Below, piece after piece: positions 52,562-61,444 of a DNA stretch of 64,000 nucleotides (positions within the stretch are counted from its first letter, which is position 1; every line of letters starts with the position of its first letter). This DNA is from Halobaculum sp. MBLA0143. GTDB lineage: Archaea > Halobacteriota > Halobacteria > Halobacteriales > Haloferacaceae. The translations under genes and the position numbers were made by a program. Location of the stretch: positions 682,001 to 746,000 of the forward strand of contig NZ_JBGKAC010000001.1 of NCBI RefSeq assembly GCF_041361465.1, given 5' to 3'. The notes under the pieces are model-generated. The model was not told the origin of the DNA. It did not search any database and saw only the letters and a list, made by a program, of their open reading frames with translations.

Positions 52562-54406
52562 ATGTATGAACACGACGTGATCGTTGTCGGTGCGGGCGGC
52601 GCGGGACTGCGTGCCGCAATCGCCGCCCAAGAGGAGGGCGCCGACGTGGCGATCGTCTCGAAGCTCCACCCGGTTCGATCGCACACGGGCGCCGCAGAGG
52701 GGGGTATCAACGCGGCCCTCCGGGACGCGGACTCCTGGCAGGACCACGCCTACGACACGATGAAGGGGTCGGACTACCTCGGTGACGCCCCGGCCATCGA
52801 GACCCTGACCCAGGAGAGTCCCGAGGAGGTCATCCAGTTGGAGCACTGGGGAATGGCCTTCTCTCGGGACGACGACGGCCGAGTGTCTCAGCGTCCGTTC
52901 GGCGGACTGTCGTTCCCGCGGACCACCTACGCCGGCGCCGAGACCGGTCACCAGCTGCTCCACACGATGTACGAGCAGCTCGTCAAGCGCGGGATCGAGG
53001 TGTACGACGAGTGGTACGTGATGGACATGGCCGTGACGGAGGAGGAACGGCCGGCGGACCGTTCGTGTCACGGCGTCGTCGGCTACGACATCCAGACCGG
53101 AGAGATCTCCGGGTTCCGAGCGCGCGACGGCGTGATTCTCGCTACCGGCGGGCTCGGCCAGGTGTACGACCACACCACCAACGCCGTCGCCAACACCGGC
53201 GACGGGGTGGCGATGGCGTACCGCGCCGGCGTCCCCATCGAGGACATGGAGTTCATCCAGTTCCACCCGACGACGCTCCCGTCGACGGGTGTGCTCATCA
53301 CGGAGGGGGTCCGTGGCGAGGGTGGTATCCTCTACAACGCCGACGGGGAGCGGTTCATGTTCGAACACGGCTACGCGAACAACGACGGGGAGCTCGCCTC
53401 CCGCGACGTGGTCTCCCGGGCGGAGCTGACGGAGGTCAACGAGGGCCGCGGAATCGAGGACGAGTACGTCCACCTCGACATGCGACACCTCGGGGAAGAC
53501 CGGATCGTCGACCGGCTGGAGAACATCGTCCACCTCTCGAAGGACTTCGAGGGGGTCGACCCGTTGGACGAGCCGATGCCGGTCAAGCCCGGCCAGCACT
53601 ACGCGATGGGCGGCATCGAGACGAACGAACACGGGGAGACGTGTGTCGACGGCCTGTACGCCGCCGGCGAGTGTGCGTGTGCGTCCGTCCACGGCTCCAA
53701 CCGACTCGGCGGCAACGCCCTGCCGGAGCTGATCGTGTTCGGTAAGATGGCGGGCTACCACGCCGCCGGCAAGGACATGGGTGAAGCAGAGATCGACACC
53801 GGCCAGCGCGGCGACTACGAACTCGGCGAGGTCGACCCCGGCGTCGACGTCGGCGCCGTGCACCCGGCCGGCGACGCCGTCGCCGACGGTGGTGTCGCGG
53901 CCGAACCGGGCACGGGGAGCCCGACGGACGTCGTCGCCCGCGAGGTGGAGCGCCAGGAGGCCCGTGTCGAACGACTGATGACCCGCGAAGACGGGATCAG
54001 TCACTCTGCGGTCCGCGACGAGATCCAGGAGACGATGACGGAGTACGTCAACGTCTTCCGGGAGGAGGATGGCCTCCAGCAGGCGCTCGCGGAGATCCGC
54101 GAGGCCCGCGAGGCCTACCAGGACGTTGCCGTCTCCGACCCCTCGCGGACGTTCAACACCGACCTGATCCACACCATCGAGACTCGCAACGTGATCGACC
54201 TCGCGGAGGCGATCACGCTCGGTGCGCTCGCCCGCGACGAGTTCCGTGGCGCCCACTGGCGCGCAGAACACACGGAACGGAAGGACGACGAGTGGCTCAA
54301 GCACACGTTGTTGTCCTGGAACGACGGCGAGCCGGAGCTGTGGTACCGGCCGGTCGTCCTCGAAGGCGAGGACAAGGCGTACGAGCCGAAGGTCCGTTCG
54401 TACTGA
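52562..54406 (+). CDS. sdhA: Succinate dehydrogenase flavoprotein subunit
   Basis: Oxidises succinate to fumarate in the TCA cycle. 614 aa. FAD Rossmann motif VVGAGGAGLRAA (residues 8-19), covalent-FAD histidine in SHTGAAEGG (H41), HPTTLPSTG and the catalytic arginine region in YAMGGIETNEHG and GSNRLGGNALPEL. An acidic/Gly insertion at about residues 415-465 is a haloarchaeal addition. In most haloarchaea sdhA follows sdhC-D-B directly; here no sdhB is present upstream, only the low-GC cassette. ATG at 52562. Confidence 0.93.
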   Translation: MYEHDVIVVGAGGAGLRAAIAAQEEGADVAIVSKLHPVRSHTGAAEGGINAALRDADSWQDHAYDTMKGSDYLGDAPAIETLTQESPEEVIQLEHWGMAFSRDDDGRVSQRPFGGLSFPRTTYAGAETGHQLLHTMYEQLVKRGIEVYDEWYVMDMAVTEEERPADRSCHGVVGYDIQTGEISGFRARDGVILATGGLGQVYDHTTNAVANTGDGVAMAYRAGVPIEDMEFIQFHPTTLPSTGVLITEGVRGEGGILYNADGERFMFEHGYANNDGELASRDVVSRAELTEVNEGRGIEDEYVHLDMRHLGEDRIVDRLENIVHLSKDFEGVDPLDEPMPVKPGQHYAMGGIETNEHGETCVDGLYAAGECACASVHGSNRLGGNALPELIVFGKMAGYHAAGKDMGEAEIDTGQRGDYELGEVDPGVDVGAVHPAGDAVADGGVAAEPGTGSPTDVVAREVERQEARVERLMTREDGISHSAVRDEIQETMTEYVNVFREEDGLQQALAEIREAREAYQDVAVSDPSRTFNTDLIHTIETRNVIDLAEAITLGALARDEFRGAHWRAEHTERKDDEWLKHTLLSWNDGEPELWYRPVVLEGEDKAYEPKVRSY

Positions 54407-54664
54407 GCCGCCGGTCCCGTTCTCTCGTCGTCTCCGCGTCGTTCTCGACGCTCTCTCTGTGTCACTCACGACACTCTCTCGACTACTCACGGTATCTCCC
54501 TCGGCTACCCACGCACTCTCTCCTCCTCGACCACTGACGACGCTCTCTCGATCGCTCGCGGGCGTCCCCGTTCGATGTCACTGTCTGACGGTGACGCGTC
54601 CGGAGACGGGGTGTGAGAAAGTTCCTCCGTCCGGCGGTCCGCTCTCTGCGAGGGGTGGCGCCGG

Positions 54665-55390
54665 CTACTCCTCGTCGAGGGCGAGCCCGTCGACGCGGGT
54701 TGCGACCTCGTCGTCGGTCAGCGTCCGGTAGCCCTCCTCGGTGGAGATGGTGGCGACGGTGAACGCGTCGGACTCCACCTCGTCGCCGACCTCTGCCAGC
54801 GCCTCCAAGGCGACGCTGACTCCGTCCTCTAACCCGAGGTCGGCCGTCCAGTTGTCTTCGAGGAACTGCTGGAGGTCACCGCGGGAGCCGCCGATGGCGG
54901 TCGCCTTCCACTCTCGCGGGGTGCCGGAGGGGTCGGCACCGAACAGGCGCGGTTCACCGTCCTCCACGCCGCCGATCAGGAGCGCGGCACCGTACGGTCG
55001 CGTCCCGCCTCGCTGGGTGTTCTCCTGAATGTGGTCGGTGACGTACTTCGCCACCGTCTCCACGCCGACCGGCTCGCCGTAGCGTAGCCGGTCACCCTGG
55101 GCCATCCGCCGAGCGTAGTCGATCAGCTGTCGCGCGTCGGCGACGTGGCCGGCGTTGGTCGTGCCGAGGTGGTCGTCCAGCTTGTGGAGCTTCTCGATGC
55201 TCTCGTCGACCATCAGCGGCGAGGACGACTGGGTCTCGGCGGCGAACACGATCCCCTCCTGGGTCCGGACGCCGACGGACGGCGCGCCACGCGACACCGC
55301 CTCGCGGGCGTACTCGACCTGGTAGATCCGGCCGTCCGGGGAGAACAACGAGGTTCCACGGTCGTACGCCTGCTGGTCGTTACCTCTCAT
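54665..55390 (-). CDS. psmA: Proteasome subunit alpha
   Basis: Outer-ring subunit of the 20S proteasome, 241 aa. The N-terminal gate YDRGTSLFSPDGRIYQVEYAREAV is the alpha-subunit signature, with no catalytic threonine. The conserved RPYGAALLIGG and GSRGDLQQFLEDNW follow. The acidic C-terminus ends LDEE. The ATG at 55390 overlaps the stop of a 13-codon upstream frame (ATGA) and has GGAGG 8 bases before it. Haloarchaea often have two alpha subunits; which one this is cannot be told. Confidence 0.92.
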   Translation of the reverse strand: MRGNDQQAYDRGTSLFSPDGRIYQVEYAREAVSRGAPSVGVRTQEGIVFAAETQSSSPLMVDESIEKLHKLDDHLGTTNAGHVADARQLIDYARRMAQGDRLRYGEPVGVETVAKYVTDHIQENTQRGGTRPYGAALLIGGVEDGEPRLFGADPSGTPREWKATAIGGSRGDLQQFLEDNWTADLGLEDGVSVALEALAEVGDEVESDAFTVATISTEEGYRTLTDDEVATRVDGLALDEE

Positions 55391-55428
55391 CGGTCGCCTC
55401 CGGTCCGTGTCGTCGTGTGGGCACTCAT
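55387..55428 (-). other. 13-codon upstream mini-ORF overlapping the psmA start
   Basis: ATG at 55428 reads MSAHTTTRTGGDR and stops at a TGA overlapping the psmA ATG (ATGA). The last codons contain GGAGG, an unusual Shine-Dalgarno-like element for this organism. A T-rich element at about 55455-55466 would place the transcript start before the mini-ORF. Confidence 0.45.
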
Positions 55429-55579
55429 CGACACACCGTACGTGGCCTGGCCGGAAAAAGGCTCTCGTACGCGGGTTCTCGGCGCGTCCCCGTCTCCCCG
55501 GCGCTCGCGGCCTGTCGTCGCCGTTTCTCGGTACTGGCGGTCTCTCCCGCCCGTCGCGTCTGTCGTCGTGGCGTCCGGG

Positions 55580-57595
55580 TCAGGAGGCGTCGCGGACAGC
55601 CTCCAGCGCGGCGGGGTTCTCCATCGACGAGAGGTCGCCGGGGTCCTCGTCGGCGTAGACGGACGCGATCGCCCGACGGATGATCTTCCCGGACTGCGTC
55701 TTCGGGAAGGCGTCGACGAACAACACCTCTCGGGGCCGGAACGGCTTGCCGTGTTCCTCCCCGACGAGTGCCGCGAGCTCGTCGCGCAGGTCGTCGTCGC
55801 CCGTCACGCCCGGCTCCGTGACGACGTAGGCGACGACGGCGGTGCCGGTGGTGTCGTCCGGGACACCGACGGCCGCAGCGCGGTTCACGTCTGGGTGGTC
55901 GATGAGGACGGACTCGATCTCGGCGGGACCGACCTTCCGACCGGCGACGTTGAGTGCGTCGTCGGCACGACCGTGGAGGAACCAGAAGCCGTCGTCGTCT
56001 CTCTGGGCCCAGTCCCCGTGGTCCCACAGGTCCGGCCAGGTGGACCAGTACTCCTCCAGATACCGGTCGTCGCCGGCCCACAGCGACTTGGTCGTCGCCG
56101 GACAGGAGTCTCGGGCGACGAGGTACCCCCGTTCACCCGTGTCGGCGACCGACTCCCCGTCGGCGTCGACGACGTCGATGTCCATCCCGAGTCCGGGCGT
56201 GCCGAGGCTACACGGCTTCAACGGCTGGTCCGGCATCGGCATGAGGAAACAACCGCAGATCTCCGTCCCGCCGGAGATGTTGACGATCGGCAGTTCGCCG
56301 CCGCCGACGTTGTCGTAGAACCACCGCCAGGACTCCGGGTCCCACGGCTCTCCGGTGGAGCCGAGGATCCGGAGCGACGAGAGGTCGTGGCCCACCAGTT
56401 GGTCGTCCCCGTGTTCTCGCAGCGCCCGGATCGCGGTCGGAGAGATACCGAACTGCGTCAGGTCGTGGCGGTCGATCATCTCCCAGAAGCGATCCGGACC
56501 GGGGTAGTCGGGTGCGCCCTCGTACATGAACACCGTGCCGGCGAAGGTGTGGTTGCCGATCAACGTCCACGGCCCCATCATCCAGCCGATGTCCGACACC
56601 CAGAAGAAACGGTCGCCCGGCTTCTGGTCGAACCCGAAGTGAATCTCCTTCGCACACTGCACTTGGACGCCGGCGTGGGTGTGGACGATCCCCTTCGGCT
56701 CGCCGGTCGTCCCCGAGGAGTACAACAACAGACACTCCTGGTCGGAGGGGAGTGACTTCGGCTCGTAGTCGTCGTCGGCCGTCGCCACCGTCTCGGACCA
56801 CCAGGCGTCGCGGTCCTCGACCCAGGGAATCTCCGAGTCGTCCGGGTCGTCGGTCGTCGCCTCGCGGCCGAGTCGGTCGTACACGACCGTGTGCTCGACG
56901 TGACCGGCCTCCTCGATCGCCTCGTCTGCGGTGCCCTTCAGCGTCACCTCGCTCCCGCGCCGGTAGAAGCCGTCCGCGGTGAACAGGACGGACGCCTCCG
57001 AGTCGGCGATGCGCGCGGCCGTCGCCTCTCGGCCGAAGCCGGAGAAGATCGGCACGGCGATCGCTCCGACGGCGAAACAGCCGTACAGGATCGGCAGCAC
57101 CGCCGGCACCATCGGCATGTACAGCGCCACCGTGTCCCCGGTGTCGACGCCGACAGACTCCAGATAGTTCGCCACCTGGGCAGTGCGGTTCGACAACTCT
57201 CGGAACGTCACCTTCCGCTCGTCGCCCGGCTCACCCTCCCAGATACAGGCAACCTGGTTGGCGGTCGCCCCCTCGGCGTGTCGCTCCACGACGTTGTGTG
57301 CGACGTTCAGTCGTCCGCCGGGGTACCACCGGGAGAACTGCGGGCCGTCCGTGTCGTCGCGCACCTCGTCGTACGGCTCGTCGAACTCGATGTCGAGGTA
57401 GTCGACGATCTCGTCCCAGAACCACTCGACGCCCGACGCCGGCTCTCCCTCGATCGACGTGGTCGTCCGTTCGATCAACGCCTCGTGGCTCTCGATTCCG
57501 TACGTCCGCCTGAACTCCCGGACGTTCGTGGCCGCCGCGAACGCCTCGTCCGGCTCGTGGACCACCTCGTCCGTGTCGGTGTCTGTCGATGCCAT
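55580..57595 (-). CDS. acs: Acetyl-CoA synthetase (AMP-forming)
   Basis: Activates acetate (or propionate) to its CoA ester with ATP. 671 aa, the family size. Seen: LLYSSGTTGEPKGIVHTH (ATP loop), WVSDIGWMMGPW, GGTEICGCF, NVAGRKVGPAEIES (hinge), and PKTQSGKIIRRAI with the catalytic, potentially acylated lysine. The ATG at 57595 is preferred; an upstream extension is not conserved. Divergent from the GNAT acetyltransferase at 57747, which is suggestive because GNAT enzymes acetylate this lysine in other organisms; that link is inference. Confidence 0.88.
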   Translation of the reverse strand: MASTDTDTDEVVHEPDEAFAAATNVREFRRTYGIESHEALIERTTTSIEGEPASGVEWFWDEIVDYLDIEFDEPYDEVRDDTDGPQFSRWYPGGRLNVAHNVVERHAEGATANQVACIWEGEPGDERKVTFRELSNRTAQVANYLESVGVDTGDTVALYMPMVPAVLPILYGCFAVGAIAVPIFSGFGREATAARIADSEASVLFTADGFYRRGSEVTLKGTADEAIEEAGHVEHTVVYDRLGREATTDDPDDSEIPWVEDRDAWWSETVATADDDYEPKSLPSDQECLLLYSSGTTGEPKGIVHTHAGVQVQCAKEIHFGFDQKPGDRFFWVSDIGWMMGPWTLIGNHTFAGTVFMYEGAPDYPGPDRFWEMIDRHDLTQFGISPTAIRALREHGDDQLVGHDLSSLRILGSTGEPWDPESWRWFYDNVGGGELPIVNISGGTEICGCFLMPMPDQPLKPCSLGTPGLGMDIDVVDADGESVADTGERGYLVARDSCPATTKSLWAGDDRYLEEYWSTWPDLWDHGDWAQRDDDGFWFLHGRADDALNVAGRKVGPAEIESVLIDHPDVNRAAAVGVPDDTTGTAVVAYVVTEPGVTGDDDLRDELAALVGEEHGKPFRPREVLFVDAFPKTQSGKIIRRAIASVYADEDPGDLSSMENPAALEAVRDAS

Positions 57596-57746
57596 CTCTG
57601 TCGAGCGTTTCGGCCGCCGCTCCAAGTAGCTTTCCGGATCCGCCCGCCCTCCTGCGGTCGTCCGTGAAAATTCACTCGGAGCCGAGTCGTCATCCCGAGC
57701 GCCACACCGCCCCAAACGCTATTCCGCTCGTCCACGTACGCTGCGT

Positions 57747-58340
57747 ATGTACGTCCGCGACGCTCGCAACCGAGACGAGGTGTGGTTGCTCGACCGGATG
57801 GAGGAACTCGGCCTGGAAGAGGCGTCCTTCCGGTCGCGGGACTACGTTATCGCGGTCGACGAGGAGACAAACGAGCGGGCGGGGTTCGGACGGGTGCGGG
57901 CCCACAAGCGGGCGGACGCCCCGGACGTGTGTGAACTGACGAGCATCGGCGTGCTCCCGACCTGGCGCCGCCAGGGTGTCGGCGCACACGTCGTCGAGCG
58001 GCTGGTCGACGAGGCCGGCGACGAGTCGTTCGACCGGGTGTACGCCCTGACCGACGAGGCGGCCTACCTCGGACAGTTCGGCTTCGCGGCCGTCGACGAC
58101 CTGCCGACGCCGTTGGCCGACCGGTTGACGACGCTCCGGGAGGCGACCGACGACCCCGAGGCGATCACGCCGGTCGCCGTCCCCGTCGACGGCTTCGAGA
58201 TGCCGACTGAACTGCGCGAGCGGTTCAAGGCCGCGACGCCGCGCGAGGGGGACCCCGGCGGCCCGGACCCCGAGGAGATGGCCGAGGAGTTCGGGATCGA
58301 CACGGACGAGGCGACGTACAAGTACGACACCGGGAACTGA
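57747..58340 (+). CDS. GNAT-family N-acetyltransferase
   Basis: 197 aa. The acetyl-CoA loop is in LTSIGVLPTWRRQGVGAHVVERLVDEA (R/Q-x-x-G-x-G/A), and LGQFGFAAVDDLP is the typical late strand. The last 60 residues (TPREGDPGGPDPEEMAEEFG) form an acidic extension. ATG at 57747. Divergent from acs (151 bp between starts), so it might act on Acs or share its regulation. The substrate is not identifiable from sequence. Confidence 0.8.
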   Translation: MYVRDARNRDEVWLLDRMEELGLEEASFRSRDYVIAVDEETNERAGFGRVRAHKRADAPDVCELTSIGVLPTWRRQGVGAHVVERLVDEAGDESFDRVYALTDEAAYLGQFGFAAVDDLPTPLADRLTTLREATDDPEAITPVAVPVDGFEMPTELRERFKAATPREGDPGGPDPEEMAEEFGIDTDEATYKYDTGN

Positions 58341-58345
58341 CGCCG

Positions 58346-58402
58346 GTTGCGTCGGCCGACAGTCGTCGGCCGCTTCCAGTTGCGTCGGCCGACAGTCGTC
58401 GG
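58346..58402. repeat. Two direct 24-bp copies, each with a small hairpin
   Basis: The 24-bp sequence at 58346-58369 recurs at 58379-58402. Each copy contains CCGAC-AGTC-GTCGG (58356-58369 and 58389-58402), a 5-bp stem. They lie between the ends of the convergent GNAT and YihY genes, so they may serve as a two-way 3'-end signal. Confidence 0.8.
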
Positions 58403-58432
58403 ATACTCACGACGGCGTGCCGTGGCGACCGC

Positions 58433-59224
58433 TCACGACGGCGTCACGCGGTCGGCCAGCACGGCGTTCACGACGGCACCGAGCAACACGAGCGCCGCGG
58501 CCGCGTAGAACCACGTCACCAGTAAGACGACGCCGCCGAGTGCGCCCGCCAGGCTCCCGCCGACAGTCCTGGCGTAGACGGCGAACCCCACTTGGAGCAG
58601 CGTCCACCCCGTGGCGACGACGACGGCACCCGGTAGCGCCTCCCGAGGACGCACCTGCGCGTCCGGGAACACGACGTACGCCGGCAGGAACACGAGCGTG
58701 AGTGCCGCCACCGACGCCGGCGGACCGACGAGTCGTGCGGCGAGCCCGCCGAGCCCCGCCGTCACGGCGCCGACGGCCACCGTCGTCGAGAAGCCGACGA
58801 CGGTGGAGGTCGACACGACAGTTGCGTCCCGCAGCGACGCTGCAAACGACTCCGAGCCGGCCGTGCCGTACAGCCGCGAGAACGCCGCGTCGAGCCCTCG
58901 AAACAGCTTCAGCGTCCCCCACAACAGCGCCACGAGTCCGGCGACACCCGCGCCGCCGCGGCCCGCAGGGTCGCCGACCGTCTCCGCGACGACGTCCCGG
59001 CCGGCCGGCGAGAGGAACGAGCCGAGCGCCGTCGTCAGCCGTGCCGCGGCCGCCTCGCCGGCGAGCGTCGCCGCGGCCACGGACACCAACAGGAGCGCCG
59101 GGACGAGCGAGACGAGCCCGTAGTACGCCAGCGCGGCGGCGAGAAAGGTCAACTCGCGCTCGCGGGCGACGGCGACGACCGTCCGGAGGCGGGCGACCGC
59201 CGCCGACCGCGACCACTCGGTCAC
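58433..59224 (-). CDS. YihY/BrkB-family membrane protein
   Basis: 263 aa, six membrane helices. The opening (TFLAAALAYYGLVSLVPALLLV) and VVLLVTWFYAAAALVLLGAVVNAVL are the conserved first and last blocks of the YihY (formerly ribonuclease BN) family. These are predicted transporters of unknown substrate; the RNase role was withdrawn for this family. It follows ndh by 7 bp on the same strand, so they are probably co-transcribed. Confidence 0.82.
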   Translation of the reverse strand: MTEWSRSAAVARLRTVVAVARERELTFLAAALAYYGLVSLVPALLLVSVAAATLAGEAAAARLTTALGSFLSPAGRDVVAETVGDPAGRGGAGVAGLVALLWGTLKLFRGLDAAFSRLYGTAGSESFAASLRDATVVSTSTVVGFSTTVAVGAVTAGLGGLAARLVGPPASVAALTLVFLPAYVVFPDAQVRPREALPGAVVVATGWTLLQVGFAVYARTVGGSLAGALGGVVLLVTWFYAAAALVLLGAVVNAVLADRVTPS

Positions 59225-59231
59225 GCCCGAC

Positions 59232-60413
59232 TCACATGTCCGTCCAGGCGCCGACCGCCCGACCGACGGACGACACCTGTGCGATCCAACGGACGGCGAC
59301 GAACTTCTTCAGGAACACTGCGGGCAGCCCGCCGAACGTGGAGATGGGCATCCCCACGACGTCGTGTGCGACCGCCCGCTCGCCGACGGAGATCAGCGTC
59401 CCCTTGTCGTCGTGGGTCCAGGACTTCAGCGGCGCCCCCCGGACCTGACGCGCGAGGTTCTCGCCGGCCACCTCCGCGGCCTGCCAGGCGGCCTGTGCCG
59501 TCGGCGGCGCCACATTGTCCTCACCCTGCTCCACGAGCGCGGTGTCGCCGATAGCGAACACGCGCTCGTCGCTCGTCTGGAAGGTGGCGTCGGCGTGGAC
59601 ACGGTTCGACCGCTCGTCTTTCTCCACGTCCGCGCCGGCGAACTCGTCGCGACCGGTGATCCCGCCGGTCCAGATCAACACGTCGTACTCCATCTCCGTG
59701 GGCGGTTCGTCCTCGCCACCGCCGACGTACACCGTCTCGGCGTCCACCTCGGAGATGAACTCCCCGGTCTCGATCTCGACGTCCGCGTTCTCCAGGTACT
59801 TCCGGAGCTTCCCTTGGATCTCCGGGTCGTTGCCGGGGAAGATCTCGTCTAACCCCTCGACCAAGGTGACGTTCAGGTTCGCCCCGCGTTCGTCCCGCAG
59901 CTCGGCGATCTCGCCGGCCGTCTGGATCCCCGACAGCCCGGCGCCACCGACGACCACCTCCGCGGCGTCGTCGGCCGTCGCGGCGTCGGCCGCCTCCGAC
60001 ACCGTGCGGTTGATCTCGCGGGCGTCTTCGAGGCTCTTGAGCGTGAGCGAGTGTTCCTGGAGCCCGTCGATCCCGTAGAACGCCGTTCGCGTCCCGACGG
60101 CGAGCAGGCAGTAGTCGTACGGCACGGTCTCGCCGTCGTCCAACTCCAGCTCCCGAGCGTCGGCGTCCAGCCCGGTGACACGCGCCTCCCGGAACTCCGT
60201 CCGGGAGTCTTTGATCTCCTCGACCGGGATCGTGATCTTCGACTCCACCGTCGGGTCCCGGACACACCGGTGTGCCTCGTGGAGCACGAGGTGGTAGTCC
60301 GTGTCCGAGATCCAGGTCAACTCCGCTTCTCCCGGCTGTACTGCCTCTTCGAACGCCTTCACCGCACCGGCACCGGCGTACCCCGAGCCGACGACGACGA
60401 CGTTGTCTGTCAT
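59232..60413 (-). CDS. ndh: Type II NADH dehydrogenase-like flavoprotein
   Basis: 393 aa FAD/NAD(P) oxidoreductase. FAD motif VVVVGSGYAGAG near the N-terminus, second Rossmann motif VVVGGAGLSGIQTAGEIAEL at about residue 152, and VFAIGDTALVEQGED at about 295-310, the FAD-closing segment. The C-terminal part (FLKKFVAVRWIAQV) is amphipathic and may contact the membrane. It would pass electrons from NADH to menaquinone without pumping. The ATG at 60413 has an ATTTAC element about 28 bp upstream. A sulfide:quinone oxidoreductase is less likely, as no conserved cysteines are seen. Confidence 0.8.
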   Translation of the reverse strand: MTDNVVVVGSGYAGAGAVKAFEEAVQPGEAELTWISDTDYHLVLHEAHRCVRDPTVESKITIPVEEIKDSRTEFREARVTGLDADARELELDDGETVPYDYCLLAVGTRTAFYGIDGLQEHSLTLKSLEDAREINRTVSEAADAATADDAAEVVVGGAGLSGIQTAGEIAELRDERGANLNVTLVEGLDEIFPGNDPEIQGKLRKYLENADVEIETGEFISEVDAETVYVGGGEDEPPTEMEYDVLIWTGGITGRDEFAGADVEKDERSNRVHADATFQTSDERVFAIGDTALVEQGEDNVAPPTAQAAWQAAEVAGENLARQVRGAPLKSWTHDDKGTLISVGERAVAHDVVGMPISTFGGLPAVFLKKFVAVRWIAQVSSVGRAVGAWTDM

Positions 60414-60756
60414 GGGTGTGTCTACCGGTAGCCCCCGTAAATCGGTGTTGGAACGTCGCGCGGTGGGAACCGTGTTGGACGGTGACGCGTCACTGCTGTG
60501 GAGTGTCGAACGGTCGGTGTGAGCGACCCGAGTGACGAGACCGCGCGCGTCGAACGTCGCGCCTGACGGATCCAACTACCACGTCTGACACCACCGACGA
60601 TCCTACTCGCCCGGGGTCCCCGTCGGCGAGATCGCCACGGAAGACGCAACTGGGACACCGGAAGCCAGAACTCCGGTCGGACTGGTTCGACACCGACGAG
60701 AAGAGAAACAGCTCAGAGTTAACGCGGGAAGCGAGCCGGCTCGACGCCGACGCCGG
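60414..60756. other. Intergenic region, no convincing gene
   Basis: 343 bp between ndh and the next leftward gene. The ndh promoter lies at its left end (ATTTAC near 60438). On the minus strand a GTG at 60693 opens a frame with one FRCPSC motif, but it becomes Arg/Ser-rich and lacks a second cysteine pair, so it may be a decayed zinc-finger micro-gene. Nothing else was seen. Confidence 0.4.
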
Positions 60757-61263
60757 TCACGGGACGATCTCCGATACGTCGGTGTGGCGGTACCGCTCTC
60801 TCTCTGATGGGTCGATCCCGAGTAGCTCCAGCGACTCGCCGGCGAGTGTCGATCCCGTCTCGTCTCCGAACTGTTCGACGACTTCCTCGAAGTCGTCCGT
60901 CTCGAACTGTGACCCAGTGTCCATGTCGCCGTTCTGTTCGATCACCTTGCCACGTCGACCGTTGATATACTCGTCAGACTCCGACACGACGCCGTCTGAT
61001 TTCAGTTCGTCGAAGGCGTCCATCACGTCCCCGCTGAACGGACCGTAATCGTAGATGTGGAAGTCGTCGAACACACCGAACCGTGGCTCGGAGACCAAGC
61101 TCCCCGTCGCCGGATCGAAGTGTTCGAGCACGAACACCAACTTCATGAACTTCGTTCGCCCAGACACCTCGCCGTCGCACGCCGCCAGCAGTGTGTCGAG
61201 GAACGACTGCTGCCGCTCGGTGGAGCGTGGGCCGAGGTCGAAGTCGTAGTGGTCGGTGTCCAT
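60757..61263 (-). CDS. YwgA/Panacea-like small protein (phage-associated type)
   Basis: 168 aa. The layout (TKFMKLVFVLEHF, then FDDFHIYDYGPFSGDVMDAFDELKSDGVV) follows YwgA and the Panacea (DUF4065) antitoxin fold: a helix with K--KL-(Y/F)L, then YGPF and a short helix. Panacea domains neutralise diverse toxins; YwgA-like proteins are common in prophages and archaeal genomes. No toxin gene is adjacent. ATG at 61263, with a GATAACAAAC element about 35 bp upstream. The gene and its flanks are slightly AT-richer than average. Confidence 0.55.
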   Translation of the reverse strand: MDTDHYDFDLGPRSTERQQSFLDTLLAACDGEVSGRTKFMKLVFVLEHFDPATGSLVSEPRFGVFDDFHIYDYGPFSGDVMDAFDELKSDGVVSESDEYINGRRGKVIEQNGDMDTGSQFETDDFEEVVEQFGDETGSTLAGESLELLGIDPSERERYRHTDVSEIVP

Positions 61264-61444
61264 CGTCACAGTAGGCTATCGGCTCTCGTGGAGTGTGAAG
61301 TTTGTTATCGTTGCGAAGTGAAATCATCGACGAACTTCGAACGTCCGATCAGATCGGCCACGAGACTGTTCTGTCCCCAGTTGCTACTGTCTACCCCGGC
61401 TTGGAGAAGACGAGGTGTCGTCCGACCTCTCGGTCAGACGCCCG

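Noticed and set aside
54407-54664. Gene between sdhA and psmA
   Set aside because: Frames are Ser/Leu/Arg repeats made by CTCTC-rich sequence; no start with a promoter and no motif.
60422-60693. Zinc-finger micro-gene with FRCPSC
   Set aside because: Only one cysteine pair, then Arg/Ser-rich sequence; kept only as a possible remnant in the gap entry.
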